This document shows, piece by piece, positions 27,558-37,470 of a stretch of DNA of 64,000 nt. The position numbers and the translations under genes were made by a program. This stretch comes from Gammaproteobacteria bacterium (GTDB lineage Bacteria; Pseudomonadota; Gammaproteobacteria; Ga0077536), in NCBI GenBank assembly GCA_016209015.1, contig JACQWY010000019.1, positions 207,692-271,691 of the forward strand, in the 5' to 3' direction. The notes under the pieces are model-generated. The model was not told where the DNA came from. It ran no database searches and worked only from the letters and a program-made list of their open reading frames with translations. Positions within the stretch are counted from its first letter, which is position 1. Every line of letters starts with the position of its first letter.

Positions 27558-27851
27558 AGAATCCTTCCTTTCGAATCGCTACGCGACATGCGCTGTGCCC
27601 CGTGTCGAGCAAGGCAGGTGCCAGCGCGGCGGCGGCAGGCGGCCCGGTGTGACCGCCGTCGCGATCGAGTCTGCGAAAGAGTGCGCTCGCGCACATCGCG
27701 GCCGCGGGGTGTGACGGACGTCACCGGGGGCCTTTGTGACGCAAGTCCGCCGCCCCGCGCGCCCGATCGCGCCGTGTCGCGGAACCCCCGCGCCTGTCGC
27801 CGGACAGCGACGAATCTGGGCGCGACGCGGTCGCGCCGGTAGAATCCACGG

Positions 27852-30005
27852 ATGAATCCCGAACGCCTGCTCTCCTCATTGAACGCCGCGCAGCAGAGCG
27901 CCGTCACGAGCGCCGCGCCGCAGACGCTGGTCCTCGCCGGCGCCGGCAGCGGCAAGACGCGCGTGCTCGTGCATCGCATCGCCTGGTGTCTGGACACGGG
28001 CCTCGCCGCGCCGGGCGGCATCCTCGCCGTGACGTTCACGAACAAGGCCGCCGCCGAGATGCGCGGGCGCATCGAAGCCCTGCTCGCGCGGCCCGTCGGC
28101 GGCATGTGGGTCGGCACGTTCCACAGCATCGCGCACCGGCTGCTCCGCGCGCACTGGCGCGAAGCGAAGCTGCCCGAGCACTTCCAGATCATGGACAGCG
28201 ACGATCAGCAGCGCGTCGTCCGCCGCGCGATCCGCGCACTGAACCTCGACGAGGATGCCTGGCCGCCGAAGGAAGCGCAGTGGACGATCAACGGCTGGAA
28301 GGACGAGGGCAAGCGCCCCGATCACATCGACATCCAGGGCGACGCGACGCTGAAGACGCTCGTCGACATCTACCGCGAATACGAAACGGCCGCAGCGCGC
28401 GCCGGCCTCGTCGATTTCGCGGAGCTGCTGTTGCGCGCCTACGAGCTGCTCCGCGACACGCCGGGGCTGCTCAGGCATTACCAGGAGCGTTTCCGCCATC
28501 TGCTCGTCGATGAGTTCCAGGACACGAACGCCATCCAGTACGCCTGGCTCAGGCTCCTGACCGGCGAACAAGGCGATCTCTTCGCGGTCGGTGACGACGA
28601 TCAGTCGATTTACAGTTGGCGCGGCGCGCAGGTCGAGAACATGCAGCGCTTCCGCAAGGACTATCCGCGTCATGCGCTCGTCCGCCTCGAGCAGAACTAC
28701 CGCTCGACGGGCAACATCCTCAACGCCGCGAACGCGCTGATCGCGCGCAACTCGAGCCGGCTCGGCAAGAGCCTCTGGACGGACGGCAAGAGCGGCGAGC
28801 TGCTCAAGCTCTACGCCGCCTACAACGATCTCGAGGAGGCGCGCTTCTGCGTCGATCGCATCAAGAGCTGGCATCACGGCGGCGGACGCTACGACGAGTG
28901 CGCGATCCTCTATCGCGTCTCGGCGCAGTCGCGCGTGATGGAAGACGCGCTGCGCCAGGCCGACGTGCCCTACCGCGTGCACGGCGGCTTCAAGTTCTAC
29001 GAGCGCGCGGAAATCAAGGACGCGCTCGCCTATCTCCGCCTCGCCGCGAACCGCGCCGACGACGGCGCGTTCGAGCGCATCGTGAACGTGCCGACGCGCG
29101 GCGTCGGGCAGCGCAGTCTCGAGGACGTGCGTCAGGCCGCGCGCCGCGAGAACGTGAGCCTGTGGGAGGCGGCGCATCGTCTGTGCGCGACCAAGGAGCT
29201 CGGCGCGCGCGCGGTGAACGCCTTGAAGGCCTTTCTCGAGCTCATCGCGCGCCTCGCCCACGACATCGTCGATCAGCCGCTCGACGCGATCATCGACACG
29301 GCGGTCGCGCACAGCGGGCTCGTTGATCACTACAAGAAGGAGAAGGGCGATCGCGGTCTCGATCGCATCGAGAACCTGGAAGAGCTCGTGACTGCCGCGC
29401 GCGACTTCACGCCCGACCCGGACGCGCCGGAGATCCCGCTGCTGTCGGCGTTCCTGAGCCATGCCGCGCTCGAAGCGGGCGAAGGCCAGGCCGCGGCGGA
29501 CGAAGATTCCGTCCAGCTCATGACGCTGCATTCCGCGAAGGGTCTCGAGTTCCCGCAGATCTATCTCGTCGGCATGGAGGAAGGACTCTTCCCGCATCAG
29601 CGCTCGAGCGACGACATCTCGCGGATCGAGGAGGAGCGGCGCCTCTGCTACGTCGGCATGACGCGCGCCATGCAGCAATTGACGCTGTCCTACGCCGAGA
29701 GCCGGCGCCTGCACGGCTCGGACTACTATCCGCAGCCGTCGCGTTTCCTGCGCGAGATCCCGAGGGAGTTCATCGAGGAAGTACGGCTCGGCGGACGCAT
29801 GGCGACGGGTGCCGTGCCGCCGCGTTTGGAAGAGGATTCAGGTGTCGGTCTCAAGCTCGGTCAGCGCGTGCTGCACAAGACGTTCGGCGAGGGCGTGGTG
29901 CTGCATTTCGAGGGCCGCGGCGCGCAGGCCCGCGTGCAGGTGAATTTCCCCGGGGCGGGAACGAAGTGGCTGGTCGCGGCCTACGCCGGGCTCGAGGCGG
30001 TGTGA
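27852..30005 (+). CDS. uvrD: DNA helicase II (UvrD)
   Basis: 717 residues, superfamily 1A helicase. The Walker A is AGAGSGKT, motif Ia TFTNKAAAEM, motif II LLVDEFQDTN, motif III GDDDQSIYSWRGA, motif V LHSAKGLEFP and motif VI CYVGMTRA. The C-terminal Tudor-like segment VLHKTFGEGVVLHFEG, which binds RNA polymerase or UvrB in UvrD/PcrA, is present and separates it from Rep. It acts in nucleotide-excision and mismatch repair. A terminator hairpin follows the stop. Confidence 0.96.
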   Translation: MNPERLLSSLNAAQQSAVTSAAPQTLVLAGAGSGKTRVLVHRIAWCLDTGLAAPGGILAVTFTNKAAAEMRGRIEALLARPVGGMWVGTFHSIAHRLLRAHWREAKLPEHFQIMDSDDQQRVVRRAIRALNLDEDAWPPKEAQWTINGWKDEGKRPDHIDIQGDATLKTLVDIYREYETAAARAGLVDFAELLLRAYELLRDTPGLLRHYQERFRHLLVDEFQDTNAIQYAWLRLLTGEQGDLFAVGDDDQSIYSWRGAQVENMQRFRKDYPRHALVRLEQNYRSTGNILNAANALIARNSSRLGKSLWTDGKSGELLKLYAAYNDLEEARFCVDRIKSWHHGGGRYDECAILYRVSAQSRVMEDALRQADVPYRVHGGFKFYERAEIKDALAYLRLAANRADDGAFERIVNVPTRGVGQRSLEDVRQAARRENVSLWEAAHRLCATKELGARAVNALKAFLELIARLAHDIVDQPLDAIIDTAVAHSGLVDHYKKEKGDRGLDRIENLEELVTAARDFTPDPDAPEIPLLSAFLSHAALEAGEGQAAADEDSVQLMTLHSAKGLEFPQIYLVGMEEGLFPHQRSSDDISRIEEERRLCYVGMTRAMQQLTLSYAESRRLHGSDYYPQPSRFLREIPREFIEEVRLGGRMATGAVPPRLEEDSGVGLKLGQRVLHKTFGEGVVLHFEGRGAQARVQVNFPGAGTKWLVAAYAGLEAV

Positions 30006-30012
30006 GAGGGGC

Positions 30013-30040
30013 GGAAGGCGGCGCCGTGACGCCGCCTTCC
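30013..30040. terminator. Bidirectional terminator between uvrD and cytochrome c gene
   Basis: An 11-bp perfect stem: GGAAGGCGGCG at 30013-30023 pairs with CGCCGCCTTCC at 30030-30040 around a 6-base loop, between two convergent stops. Confidence 0.55.
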
Positions 30041-30051
30041 GGAGACGGGAC

Positions 30052-31005
30052 TTATTTGCTCGCGGCGGCGGCCATGTAGTCGACCGCGGCCTTCACGTCG
30101 TCGTCGGCCAGATCCGGACGGCCGCCGCGCGGCGGCATCATGCCGGCCTGGCCCATGAAGCCTTCGATCGCGTGCTTGTAGAGCATATCCTTGCCCTGCG
30201 CGATGCGCGGACCCCAGGCCCCGGCGTCACCGTACTTCGGCGCGCCCGCGGCGCCCGTCGCGTGGCAGACGTAGCACGTGCCGTCGAACGTCTTCTTGCC
30301 CTTCTCGTCGCCGCCCGCTGCGGCCTGTGCAGTCGCAGCCGGTGCCGCGGCCGCGGCTTCGGCGGGCTGCTCTGCCGCGGCTTCGGCCGGCGCGGCGGCA
30401 GCGGGTGCTGCGGCCTCGGCCTTCGGACCGCCCGCGGCTTCGACCATGTAGTCGACCGCGGCCTTCACTTCCTCGTCCTTCAGCGTCGCCATGCCCCCGC
30501 GCGGCGGCATCATGCCGGCCTGGCCGGTGAAGCCTTCGAGCGCATGCTGGTGGAGGAGATCCTTGCCCTGCGCGATACGCGGCGCCCACGCCGCGGCATC
30601 GGCGAACTTCGGCGCGCCCGCGATGCCGGCCTGATGGCACACGGAGCAGATCTTCTTGTACGTCTCCTCGCCCGTCATCGCGGTCGCGGCGGCGGCCGGC
30701 GCGGCGGCGGGGGCCTCGGCGGGTGCGGCGGCCGGCGCCGGGGCGGCCGCGGCCGTCTCGGCAGGTGTCGCGGCGGGTGCTGCCGCGCCGGCCGCGGGGT
30801 TCGTCACGGTCGCGGGCTGGCCCGACGTATTCGCGCTGCCGACGGGGGCGACGCGGGCGGCGATGTCGGTCTCGGCAGTCGAACCGGCCTTCGGCGGTCC
30901 GTACATGATATTGACGCCGACGATGATGGCGACGGCGAGCGCGATCGCGACCGTGAGCATCACGGCGAAATTGCTATTCCCGTGTTCGTAGTGTGGGTTG
31001 TTCAT
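30052..31005 (-). CDS. Membrane-anchored dihaem cytochrome c (c5-like)
   Basis: 317 residues. An N-terminal membrane helix at about 15-36 is followed by an Ala/Pro-rich linker and two homologous class I cytochrome c domains of about 80 residues. The haem motifs are CSVCH and CYVCH. Each domain carries [24 protein letters not shown] sequence and the distal Met in GMMPPRGG. The two domains are joined by another Ala-rich linker, so the gene probably arose by internal duplication. The role is periplasmic electron transfer, probably to a terminal oxidase or reductase; the partner is not visible. It converges with uvrD and diverges from cbbQ. Confidence 0.93.
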   Translation of the reverse strand: MNNPHYEHGNSNFAVMLTVAIALAVAIIVGVNIMYGPPKAGSTAETDIAARVAPVGSANTSGQPATVTNPAAGAAAPAATPAETAAAAPAPAAAPAEAPAAAPAAAATAMTGEETYKKICSVCHQAGIAGAPKFADAAAWAPRIAQGKDLLHQHALEGFTGQAGMMPPRGGMATLKDEEVKAAVDYMVEAAGGPKAEAAAPAAAAPAEAAAEQPAEAAAAAPAATAQAAAGGDEKGKKTFDGTCYVCHATGAAGAPKYGDAGAWGPRIAQGKDMLYKHAIEGFMGQAGMMPPRGGRPDLADDDVKAAVDYMAAAASK

Positions 31006-31162
31006 GCTGGTACTCGTTGCTGGACTGGCTGGAGGGAGTGCCACGCAGCGGCGCTGCGGCGCCGGGGGCGCGGCCATTATAGCGGAATCACTTTCACCGG
31101 CCAGACGTGCGCCGGCCCCGCAAATGCGCGAACATGACGCGGCCCGCGACTGTCCCATCAGC

Positions 31163-31987
31163 ATGCACGAGGATCCCGTGACGAACGCCATCCGCACCGA
31201 AGAAAATCTCTTTCTCGACGAGCCCTATTACGAGCCGGGCGGCGACGAAGTCGCGGTGTTCACGGCGGCGTATGCGCACAATCTGCCGATCCTGCTGAAG
31301 GGTCCCACGGGCTGCGGCAAGACGCGCTTCATCCACTACATGGCCTGGCGCCTGCAGCGACCGCTGATTACGGTGGCCTGCCACGACGATCTCACGGCCT
31401 CCGATCTCGTCGGCCGCTATCTCATCCGCGGCGGCGAGACGGTGTGGCTCGACGGCCCGCTCACGCGTGCGGTGCGCGCGGGCGCGATCTGTTATCTCGA
31501 CGAAATCGTCGAGGCGCGCAAGGACACCTCCGTCGTCATCCATCCGCTGTGCGACGATCGCCGACTCCTGCCGATAGACAAGCTCGGCGAATTGCTCATC
31601 GTGCCGCGCGAATTCTCGCTCGTCGTCTCCTACAACCCCGGTTACCAGAGCGTGCTCAAGGACATGAAGCAGAGCACGCGCCAGCGCTTCGTCGCGCTCG
31701 AATTCGACTACCCGCCGGAGGAGAAGGAAGTCCAGATCGTCGTCAAGGAGTCCGGCGTCGACGCCGACCTCGCGCAGCGCCTCGTGCGCTTCGGTCACAT
31801 GACGCGCAACCTCAAGGGCAACGGTCTCGACGAGGGCGCGAGCACGCGCCTCCTCGTCAACGCGGCGAAGCTCGTGAACGCGGGCGTCGCGCCCGCGACG
31901 GCCTGCGACAACGCGATTGCGAGCACGCTCACCGACGACGCCGAGCTGCTGCATGCGATCCACGATTTGAGCCGCGCGGTGTTCTGA
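31163..31987 (+). CDS. cbbQ: MoxR-type AAA+ ATPase CbbQ (CbbQ/NirQ/NorQ family)
   Basis: 274 residues. The Walker A is GPTGCGKT, followed by [29 protein letters not shown]. The Walker B is [10 protein letters not shown], and sensor 1 lies in [11 protein letters not shown]. CbbQ hexamers work with one CbbO to reactivate inhibited Rubisco; NorQ homologues activate NO reductase. The stop overlaps the cbbO start by one base (TGATG). The ATG at 31163 lacks a clear ribosome site, while an in-frame GTG at 31178 has GAGGA 4 bases ahead, so the true start may be 31178. With prk in the window, a Rubisco role is preferred, but NorQ is possible. Confidence 0.88.
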   Translation: MHEDPVTNAIRTEENLFLDEPYYEPGGDEVAVFTAAYAHNLPILLKGPTGCGKTRFIHYMAWRLQRPLITVACHDDLTASDLVGRYLIRGGETVWLDGPLTRAVRAGAICYLDEIVEARKDTSVVIHPLCDDRRLLPIDKLGELLIVPREFSLVVSYNPGYQSVLKDMKQSTRQRFVALEFDYPPEEKEVQIVVKESGVDADLAQRLVRFGHMTRNLKGNGLDEGASTRLLVNAAKLVNAGVAPATACDNAIASTLTDDAELLHAIHDLSRAVF

Positions 31988-34077
31988 TGTCGGCGACGGG
32001 CCGCTCCGCGGCCGACGAATACCAGGCGCTCGTCGCCGAGTTCGGCGCGCTCGCCGCCGGCGGGCATCTCGATCCCGAGCTCGCGGATCTCGATGCCGAA
32101 CAGCTTGCGTTCGTGCGCCACTGGGCACGCGTGATCAACGTCTCGAGCGGCGCGCTCGCCGTGCATTTCCTCGATCGCGCCGCGAACGCCGCGCGCCTCC
32201 TCGATGCTCCGCAACGCGAGGAATGGATCGTCGGCGCGCTCGACGTCTTCGACGCGCGCGGGCTCGGCGCCGGCATGGCCGCGTTCGACGCACTGCCGAC
32301 GGACGCCGCGCCGCTGCCGAAGGGTTTCACCGGCCGGCTCGCCGACGTCACGGTGCGCCTCGGTCATTTCGTGCACGGTCTCGGCGGCCGCGCGTTGAAT
32401 CTCGCGCCGTCCGAGAACGCGTTCACCGATACCGAGACCGTGTATCTGCCGGCGGAAATCGGCGAGCACGCGGATCTGCCCGCGGTGGCGCGCCGCTATC
32501 GCCTGCTCGCGGTATTCCTGTGGGCGCAGAACCGCTACGGCACCTGGCGCCGCGCCGCCGTGCAGGGTCTGCTCGACTGTCCGCGACCCGAGCTCGAATG
32601 GCCGGTGTTCGAGCGCCTCGAATGTCTGCGCCTCGAAGCCTGTCTCGCGCGCGATCTGCCGGGCCTCGCACGCGATCTCGCCGCCGAGCAGTATCCCGAA
32701 GACGAAGCGCTCTGGGCGCCGTGGCGGGCGCTCGCCGCCGAGCTCCTCGCGCCGGGTGCGAGCGCGCTCGATTCGCTGGCGCTGCTGCCGCGCGCGATCG
32801 CTTTGCCCCTGCCGCGGCCGCGCAGCTACCAGGGCGCGATCAATCCGGCGCGCGTGAACGAGGTGATGGAAATCCGTCTGCCGCAGGAGCAGGCGAAGCT
32901 GAAGGAAGCGCTGAACAATCTCGAGGACGATCTCGTCGGCGAGGAAATCGAGATGGAAGGCGGCGGCGCGCCCGATCCGCGGCGCTTCGAATTGAAGCCG
33001 CCGCAGGCGGGCGGCGGCAGCAGTCTCTCCTACGGCGACAAGGAAGTGGAGCTCTCGCCGGAGCTCCAGCAGCTCATCGACTCGATCCTCCAGGACCTGG
33101 GCGAGCTCACGCCGGAGGAGCTCGACGAACATGCGCGCAACGCGCCCGAGCCCGGCGAGGACGACCAGGGCGCGCAGAACGAGCCGCTCGACGCCGAACC
33201 GCCCGGCAAGGTGTATTTCTATCCGGAATGGGATTACGCGCGGCAACGCTTCCGCGAGGCTTATTGCCGGCTCACCGAGAGCGAGGTCATGCCCGGCGAT
33301 CCCGCGTTCATCGCCGAGACGCGCCGCAAGTATCGCGGGCTCTCGCAATCCATCCGTCGCGTCTTCGCCGCGATCCAGAGCGACAACCAGCGCCTGAAAT
33401 CGCAGACCTTCGGCGACGATCTCGATCTCGACGCGATCGTCGAGGCGCAATCCGATCTGCTGCGCGGCGACGAGCTCTCGGAGCGCCTCTACATGCAGTT
33501 CCGGCGCCTCGGCCGCAATGTCGCAGTGATGTTCATGGTCGACATGAGCGGCTCGACGAAGGGCTGGGTGAACGACGCGGAACGCGAAGCGCTGCTCTTG
33601 CTCGGCGAGGCGATCGAAACGCTCGGCGATCAATACGCGATCTACGGTTTTTCCGGCCGCACGAACCAGCGCTGCGAAATCTATCGCATCAAGTCCTTCG
33701 AGGAGAAGAACATCGATCTCGTCGAGCGGCGCATCAGCGGTATGGGTCCGAAGACCTATACGCGGATGGGTGTGGCCATTCGTCATCTCGGCGCGCTGCT
33801 CGCCGAGGCGCCGGCGCGCTCGAAGCTTCTCATCACGCTCTCCGACGGCAAGCCCGAGGACTACGGCAGCTATCGCGGCCGCTACGGCATCGAGGACACG
33901 CGGCATGCGCTGCTGGAGGTGAAGCGCGGCGGCATCCACGCCTTCTGTATCACCATCGACAGGGAAGCGCAGGACTATCTGCCCTACATGTACGGCGAGG
34001 CGAACTACATCGTCATCGACAGCGTCCACAAGCTGCCGTACAAGGTCGCGGACATCTATCGCAAACTGACGACCTGA
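31987..34077 (+). CDS. cbbO: CbbO/NorD-type von Willebrand A protein
   Basis: 696 residues. An N-terminal helical domain of about 330 residues is followed by an acidic linker (EEIEMEGGGAPD and later PEPGEDDQGAQNEPLD), then KVYFYPEWDYARQRFREAYC. A C-terminal VWA domain carries an intact metal-ion site MVDMSGSTKGW. CbbO is the substrate adaptor that docks on Rubisco through its VWA domain while CbbQ supplies ATPase power (family knowledge). The paralogue NorD serves NO reductase. Translation is probably coupled to cbbQ. Its last 22 bases overlap the 3' end of the convergent GGDEF/EAL gene. Confidence 0.85.
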   Translation: MSATGRSAADEYQALVAEFGALAAGGHLDPELADLDAEQLAFVRHWARVINVSSGALAVHFLDRAANAARLLDAPQREEWIVGALDVFDARGLGAGMAAFDALPTDAAPLPKGFTGRLADVTVRLGHFVHGLGGRALNLAPSENAFTDTETVYLPAEIGEHADLPAVARRYRLLAVFLWAQNRYGTWRRAAVQGLLDCPRPELEWPVFERLECLRLEACLARDLPGLARDLAAEQYPEDEALWAPWRALAAELLAPGASALDSLALLPRAIALPLPRPRSYQGAINPARVNEVMEIRLPQEQAKLKEALNNLEDDLVGEEIEMEGGGAPDPRRFELKPPQAGGGSSLSYGDKEVELSPELQQLIDSILQDLGELTPEELDEHARNAPEPGEDDQGAQNEPLDAEPPGKVYFYPEWDYARQRFREAYCRLTESEVMPGDPAFIAETRRKYRGLSQSIRRVFAAIQSDNQRLKSQTFGDDLDLDAIVEAQSDLLRGDELSERLYMQFRRLGRNVAVMFMVDMSGSTKGWVNDAEREALLLLGEAIETLGDQYAIYGFSGRTNQRCEIYRIKSFEEKNIDLVERRISGMGPKTYTRMGVAIRHLGALLAEAPARSKLLITLSDGKPEDYGSYRGRYGIEDTRHALLEVKRGGIHAFCITIDREAQDYLPYMYGEANYIVIDSVHKLPYKVADIYRKLTT

Positions 34078-36860
34078 GCGGGACGCGTCGCGAGCTCCCG
34101 CCAGCACGGATCCGCCGGCCAGGCCCGCACCCAGTCGGCGATCTCCGCCGCCGGCATCGGCTCGGCGATCCCGAAGCCCTGCACGAGCGGACAGCCGAGC
34201 TTGAGCAGCGCCGCGCCGTGCGCGACGCTCTCGACGCCTTCCGCGATCGGCTCGCGCTGGAAGGCGCGCGCGAGACCGAGCACCCCGGTGACGATCGCGA
34301 GATCGTCGTCGTCCTCGAGCATGTCCTGCACGAAGCTGCGGTCCATCTTGATCTCCTCGACCGGCAGCCGGCGCAGATAAGTCAGCGAGGAATAACCCGT
34401 CCCGAAATCGTCGAGCGCGAAGCGCACGCCGAGCGCGCGGCAGCCGGCCATGATCGTGGTGACGCGTTCGAGGTCCGCGAACGCACTCGTCTCCAGCACC
34501 TCGAGCTTGAGCGCAGCGGCCTCGGCCTCCGGATGCGCGGCGAGGATCGCCTGCAGCCGCTCGACGAAATCCTTGCGCTGCAGGTGATAGGGGCTCACGT
34601 TGACGCTCACCTCGAGACGGAGACCGGCGGCGCGCCAGGCCGCGAGATCCTGCAGCGCGCGCGCGAGCACCCATTCGCCGATGTCGACGTCGAGCGGATG
34701 ACCCTCGACGATCGGCAGGAAGTCGATCGGCGGCAGCAGACCCTGCGCCGGATAGCGCCAGCGGATCAGCGCTTCGACGCCGACGACCGTGCCGGTCGCG
34801 AGATTGACCTTCGGCTGGTAGTGCAGCTCGAACTCGCCGCGCGCGAGCGCCTGGCGGATGCGCTCCAGATTCGCATGGCGGCCGCGCACGTCGCGATCGT
34901 GATCGGCGTCGAAGACGTGATAGCAGTTGCGGCCGGCGAGCTTCGCCTCGTACATCGCCTGATCGGCCTGCCGCAGGAGGTGATCGGCGTCCACGCCCTC
35001 GCCCTGCGGATAGTAGGTCACGCCGAGGCTCGCCGAGACCTGCAGCGCGTTGCCGTCCACTTCGATCGGACTCGCGGCGGCGGCGAGCACGCGCCCCAGC
35101 AGCGCTTCGCTGCCGCCCGCATCGCCGAGATCCGGCAGCACCGCGACGAACTCGTCGCCGCCGAGCCGCGCGAACGTGTCGGCCTCGCGCAGCGCCTCGC
35201 GCATGCGCGCCGAGACGGCGACGAGCAGGCGATCGCCGACGTCGTGACCGTGCACGTCGTTCACCGTCTTGAAGCCGTCGAGATCGAGGTAGGCGACGGC
35301 GAGCTGCGTGGCATGGCGATCCGCCTGCGCCATCGCCTGCCGCAGGCGATCGCCGAGCAGCAGCCGGTTCGGCAGACCGGTCAGCGCGTCGTAGTGCGCG
35401 CTGCGTTCGAGCTGGCGCTCCTGCTCTTTCACACGCGTGATGTCCGAGAACAGCGCGACGTAGTGCCGGGGCCGGCCGTCCTTCCCCGGGACAGCGCTGA
35501 TGGTCTGCAGCGCGGCGTAGATCTCGCCGCCGCAGCGGCGGTTCCAGACTTCGCCCGACCAGCGGCCGGTCGCGACGAGCTCCTTCCACATCGCGACGAA
35601 GAACGACCGATCCTGGATGCCGGAGTTGAGCATGCGCGGGTTGCGGCCGAGCACTTCATCGCGGGTATAGCCCGTGATGCGCGTGAACGCGTCGTTGACG
35701 TCGATGATCGCGCCGTCGGCTGCCGTGATCATGATGCCCTCGCGCGCATGCGTGAACACGCTCGCCGCGAGGTGCAACTGCTCTTCCGCGCGTTTGCGCT
35801 CTGTGACGTCGCGCGCGGAGCCGACGGTGCCGATCACGGTTCCGCTCGCGTCGTAGAACGGCGCTTCGTGGATCTCCAGTACGAGCGGCTGGCCCTGCAC
35901 CGTGCCGGTCGCTTCGAAGATCGCGGTGCTGTGTGTCACGAGCGGACTCGCGCCGGCAGGGCTGGCGATCGGGCCGAAGGCGTGCCACTGCGGATCGTCG
36001 GGATGCCGCGAACGCTCGCGGTCCGCGAAGTAGTCGTCGGTGCGGCCGACCGGCTCTTCGGTGTCGGCCGCGTTCAGCAGCCGGCCGCACAGCGCTTTGT
36101 TCGCGAAGAGATAGCGCCGGTCGGGATCCTTGGCCCAGATCAGATCGGGAACGTTGTCGCACATGAGCCGGAGCAGCACGGCGAGCTCGCGGGCGCGGGT
36201 CTCGCTCGCCCGCAACGCTTCCTCGGTGCGTTTGCGGGCGGTGATGTTCATCGATGTGCCGAGGGCGAGCAGCGGCGCGCCGCTCGCTGCGCGCGACGAG
36301 ACGCGGGCACGCGTGTGGATCCAGTGCGTCCCGCCCGCGGCGTCGACCAGGCGGTACTCGAAATCGAACGGGCGCGCGCCGGGCGCGAGTCCCTGCTCGA
36401 TGCGCGCGATGAGCGGCGCGCGGTCCTCGGGATGGACGTGGTCGATCCACCCCTCGAGCGTATCGAGCGCTTCGTGGGGAAAGATGCCGAGGCTGGCGAG
36501 CTGCGACTCGTCGTAGATCAGCCGCCGGGTATTGATATCGAGCTCCCACAACACGATCTGCGTGACGTCGATCGCCATGGCGAGGCGGCCCTCGGTGCGC
36601 AGCCGGCTGTCGTTGAGCAGCGCGCGATCGCGGCCGTAGGTCTCGGTGAGCACGCGATCGAGGAGACCGAGCGCCGCCGGCGCGACGAGGCCGGAAGCGA
36701 CGAGACCGGTGAGCAGGTAGTCGGCAGTGATGGTCCTGTTCAGCAGGAGGTCCATCAGCGCGACGATGAGCAGCGCGCCGCTGACGGTGCCGGTGACGAG
36801 CGCGACGTTCAACCGCCAGCCGCGAAGCCGGCGGAGCATGGGCAGAAGAGGACGGTTCAC
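34056..36860 (-). CDS. Membrane PAS-PAS-PAS-GGDEF-EAL cyclic-di-GMP protein
   Basis: 934 residues from GTG at 36860, chosen because GGGAG lies 7 bases upstream. Two N-terminal membrane helices (about 12-60) are followed by three PAS domains; the last has the typical YTRDEVLGRNPRMLNSG. A diguanylate cyclase domain has intact GGDEF and an upstream RxxD inhibitory site (READ). A phosphodiesterase domain has intact EAL, DDFGTGYSS and the later Lys and Glu metal/catalytic residues. Both activities are plausible, so net output depends on PAS signals. Its 3' end overlaps cbbO by 22 bases on the other strand. Confidence 0.93.
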   Translation of the reverse strand: MNRPLLPMLRRLRGWRLNVALVTGTVSGALLIVALMDLLLNRTITADYLLTGLVASGLVAPAALGLLDRVLTETYGRDRALLNDSRLRTEGRLAMAIDVTQIVLWELDINTRRLIYDESQLASLGIFPHEALDTLEGWIDHVHPEDRAPLIARIEQGLAPGARPFDFEYRLVDAAGGTHWIHTRARVSSRAASGAPLLALGTSMNITARKRTEEALRASETRARELAVLLRLMCDNVPDLIWAKDPDRRYLFANKALCGRLLNAADTEEPVGRTDDYFADRERSRHPDDPQWHAFGPIASPAGASPLVTHSTAIFEATGTVQGQPLVLEIHEAPFYDASGTVIGTVGSARDVTERKRAEEQLHLAASVFTHAREGIMITAADGAIIDVNDAFTRITGYTRDEVLGRNPRMLNSGIQDRSFFVAMWKELVATGRWSGEVWNRRCGGEIYAALQTISAVPGKDGRPRHYVALFSDITRVKEQERQLERSAHYDALTGLPNRLLLGDRLRQAMAQADRHATQLAVAYLDLDGFKTVNDVHGHDVGDRLLVAVSARMREALREADTFARLGGDEFVAVLPDLGDAGGSEALLGRVLAAAASPIEVDGNALQVSASLGVTYYPQGEGVDADHLLRQADQAMYEAKLAGRNCYHVFDADHDRDVRGRHANLERIRQALARGEFELHYQPKVNLATGTVVGVEALIRWRYPAQGLLPPIDFLPIVEGHPLDVDIGEWVLARALQDLAAWRAAGLRLEVSVNVSPYHLQRKDFVERLQAILAAHPEAEAAALKLEVLETSAFADLERVTTIMAGCRALGVRFALDDFGTGYSSLTYLRRLPVEEIKMDRSFVQDMLEDDDDLAIVTGVLGLARAFQREPIAEGVESVAHGAALLKLGCPLVQGFGIAEPMPAAEIADWVRAWPADPCWRELATRPAQVVSLR

Positions 36861-37140
36861 GGGCTTGCTCCCGCCGACGGCAGGCGGCCGCCCGTACGAC
36901 GCCGCGCGTCGGATGGACTGGATCTGATGGCAGCTTCCTCGTTGTATTCTGCCCCGCACGCTGCGCAGCGATCCTTCGGCGCGGTCGGAGTCGGGCATAC
37001 TCCAGCCATCACTATGCGCCCGGCCGCAGGCCAGAGCATGATGGGAATCAATCGAATGCGGAGCGCAGCACGCCTCGTGCACGGGCCGGCAGGCAAATCA
37101 AAACCTTCGTCAGACCGGCACTTGCGTCGCGGCCTCGCGG
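36861..37140. other. Gene-free spacer between the GGDEF/EAL gene and tRNA-Arg
   Basis: About 280 bases with no gene that I can support on either strand. It must hold the promoter of the leftward GGDEF/EAL gene, but no convincing -35/-10 pair was found. Confidence 0.4.
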
Positions 37141-37169
37141 TTTACCCCCGCCACGTTAGCGTCTAAGAT
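37141..37169 (+). promoter_or_regulatory. Candidate sigma-70 promoter of tRNA-Arg
   Basis: TTTACC (37141-37146), a 17-base spacer and TAAGAT (37164-37169). Each hexamer matches 4 of 6 consensus positions. It would start transcription about 35 bases before the tRNA, a usual distance. Confidence 0.45.
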
Positions 37170-37211
37170 GCCGGGGCCGTCCGGTCCGCCGACGCGTCAT
37201 TTCCCTCCCAC

Positions 37212-37288
37212 GCGCCCGTAGCTCAGTTGGATAGAGTGTTGGCCTCCGAAGCCAAAGGTCACAGGTTCGAATCCTGTCGGGCGCGCCA
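37212..37288 (+). tRNA. tRNA-Arg (anticodon CCG)
   Basis: 77 bases including an encoded CCA. The acceptor stem GCGCCCG pairs with CGGGCGC, the D-arm is GCTC...GAGT, and the anticodon stem TTGGC/GCCAA encloses the loop CTCCGAA, with anticodon CCG at 37246-37248. The variable loop is AGGTC and the T-arm ACAGG-TTCGAAT-CCTGT. All stems pair without mismatch. It reads the Arg codon CGG, frequent in this high-GC genome. Confidence 0.97.
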
Positions 37289-37330
37289 AATCAAAAATAT
37301 GCCGGCCTCGAGCCGGCATATTTTTGATTT
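37288..37330 (+). terminator. Intrinsic terminator of tRNA-Arg
   Basis: A perfect 19-bp inverted repeat: the left arm 37288-37306 begins with the A of CCA, the loop is CTCGA, and the right arm is 37312-37330. The GCCGGC core is followed by ATATTTTTGATTT, giving a strong rho-independent terminator. The loop and right half recur at 37471-37500. Confidence 0.85.
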
Positions 37331-37363
37331 GAAGTGCCCCAGGTGAGAGCCTGCGGTTCGACC
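37301..37363 (+). repeat. Direct repeat copy 1 downstream of tRNA-Arg
   Basis: This 63-base segment (GCCGGC hairpin, T-tract, GAAGTGCCCCAGGTGAGA, then CTGCGGTTCGACC) recurs at 37471-37533 with two base differences. The offset between copies is 170 bases. Confidence 0.85.
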
Positions 37364-37432
37364 GATTCGCGAAGCGAATCGGGACGCGCGCAGCGCGCCC
37401 CGCAGGGGTGAGCGCACGCAACAAGCGTGCGC
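37364..37432 (+). other. Run of consecutive short hairpins between the two tRNA-flank repeats
   Basis: GATTCGC/GCGAATC (37364-37380), a GCGCGC self-pairing stretch, CCCC/GGGG (37398-37408) and GCGCACGC/GCGTGCGC (37412-37432) follow one another with almost no unpaired sequence. Then comes AATCCTGTCGGGC-like sequence resembling the tRNA T-arm and acceptor. It may be a degenerate tRNA-flank duplication or a structured transcript. Confidence 0.5.
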
Positions 37433-37470
37433 GAATCAATCCTGTCGGGCCTTCCAGAGCGACGAACGCA

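Noticed and set aside
32223..37166. A 1647-residue open frame on the plus strand
   Set aside because: It runs out of frame through cbbO and antisense to the GGDEF/EAL gene. Composition is Arg/Ala-rich with no domain; it is a by-product of high GC content.
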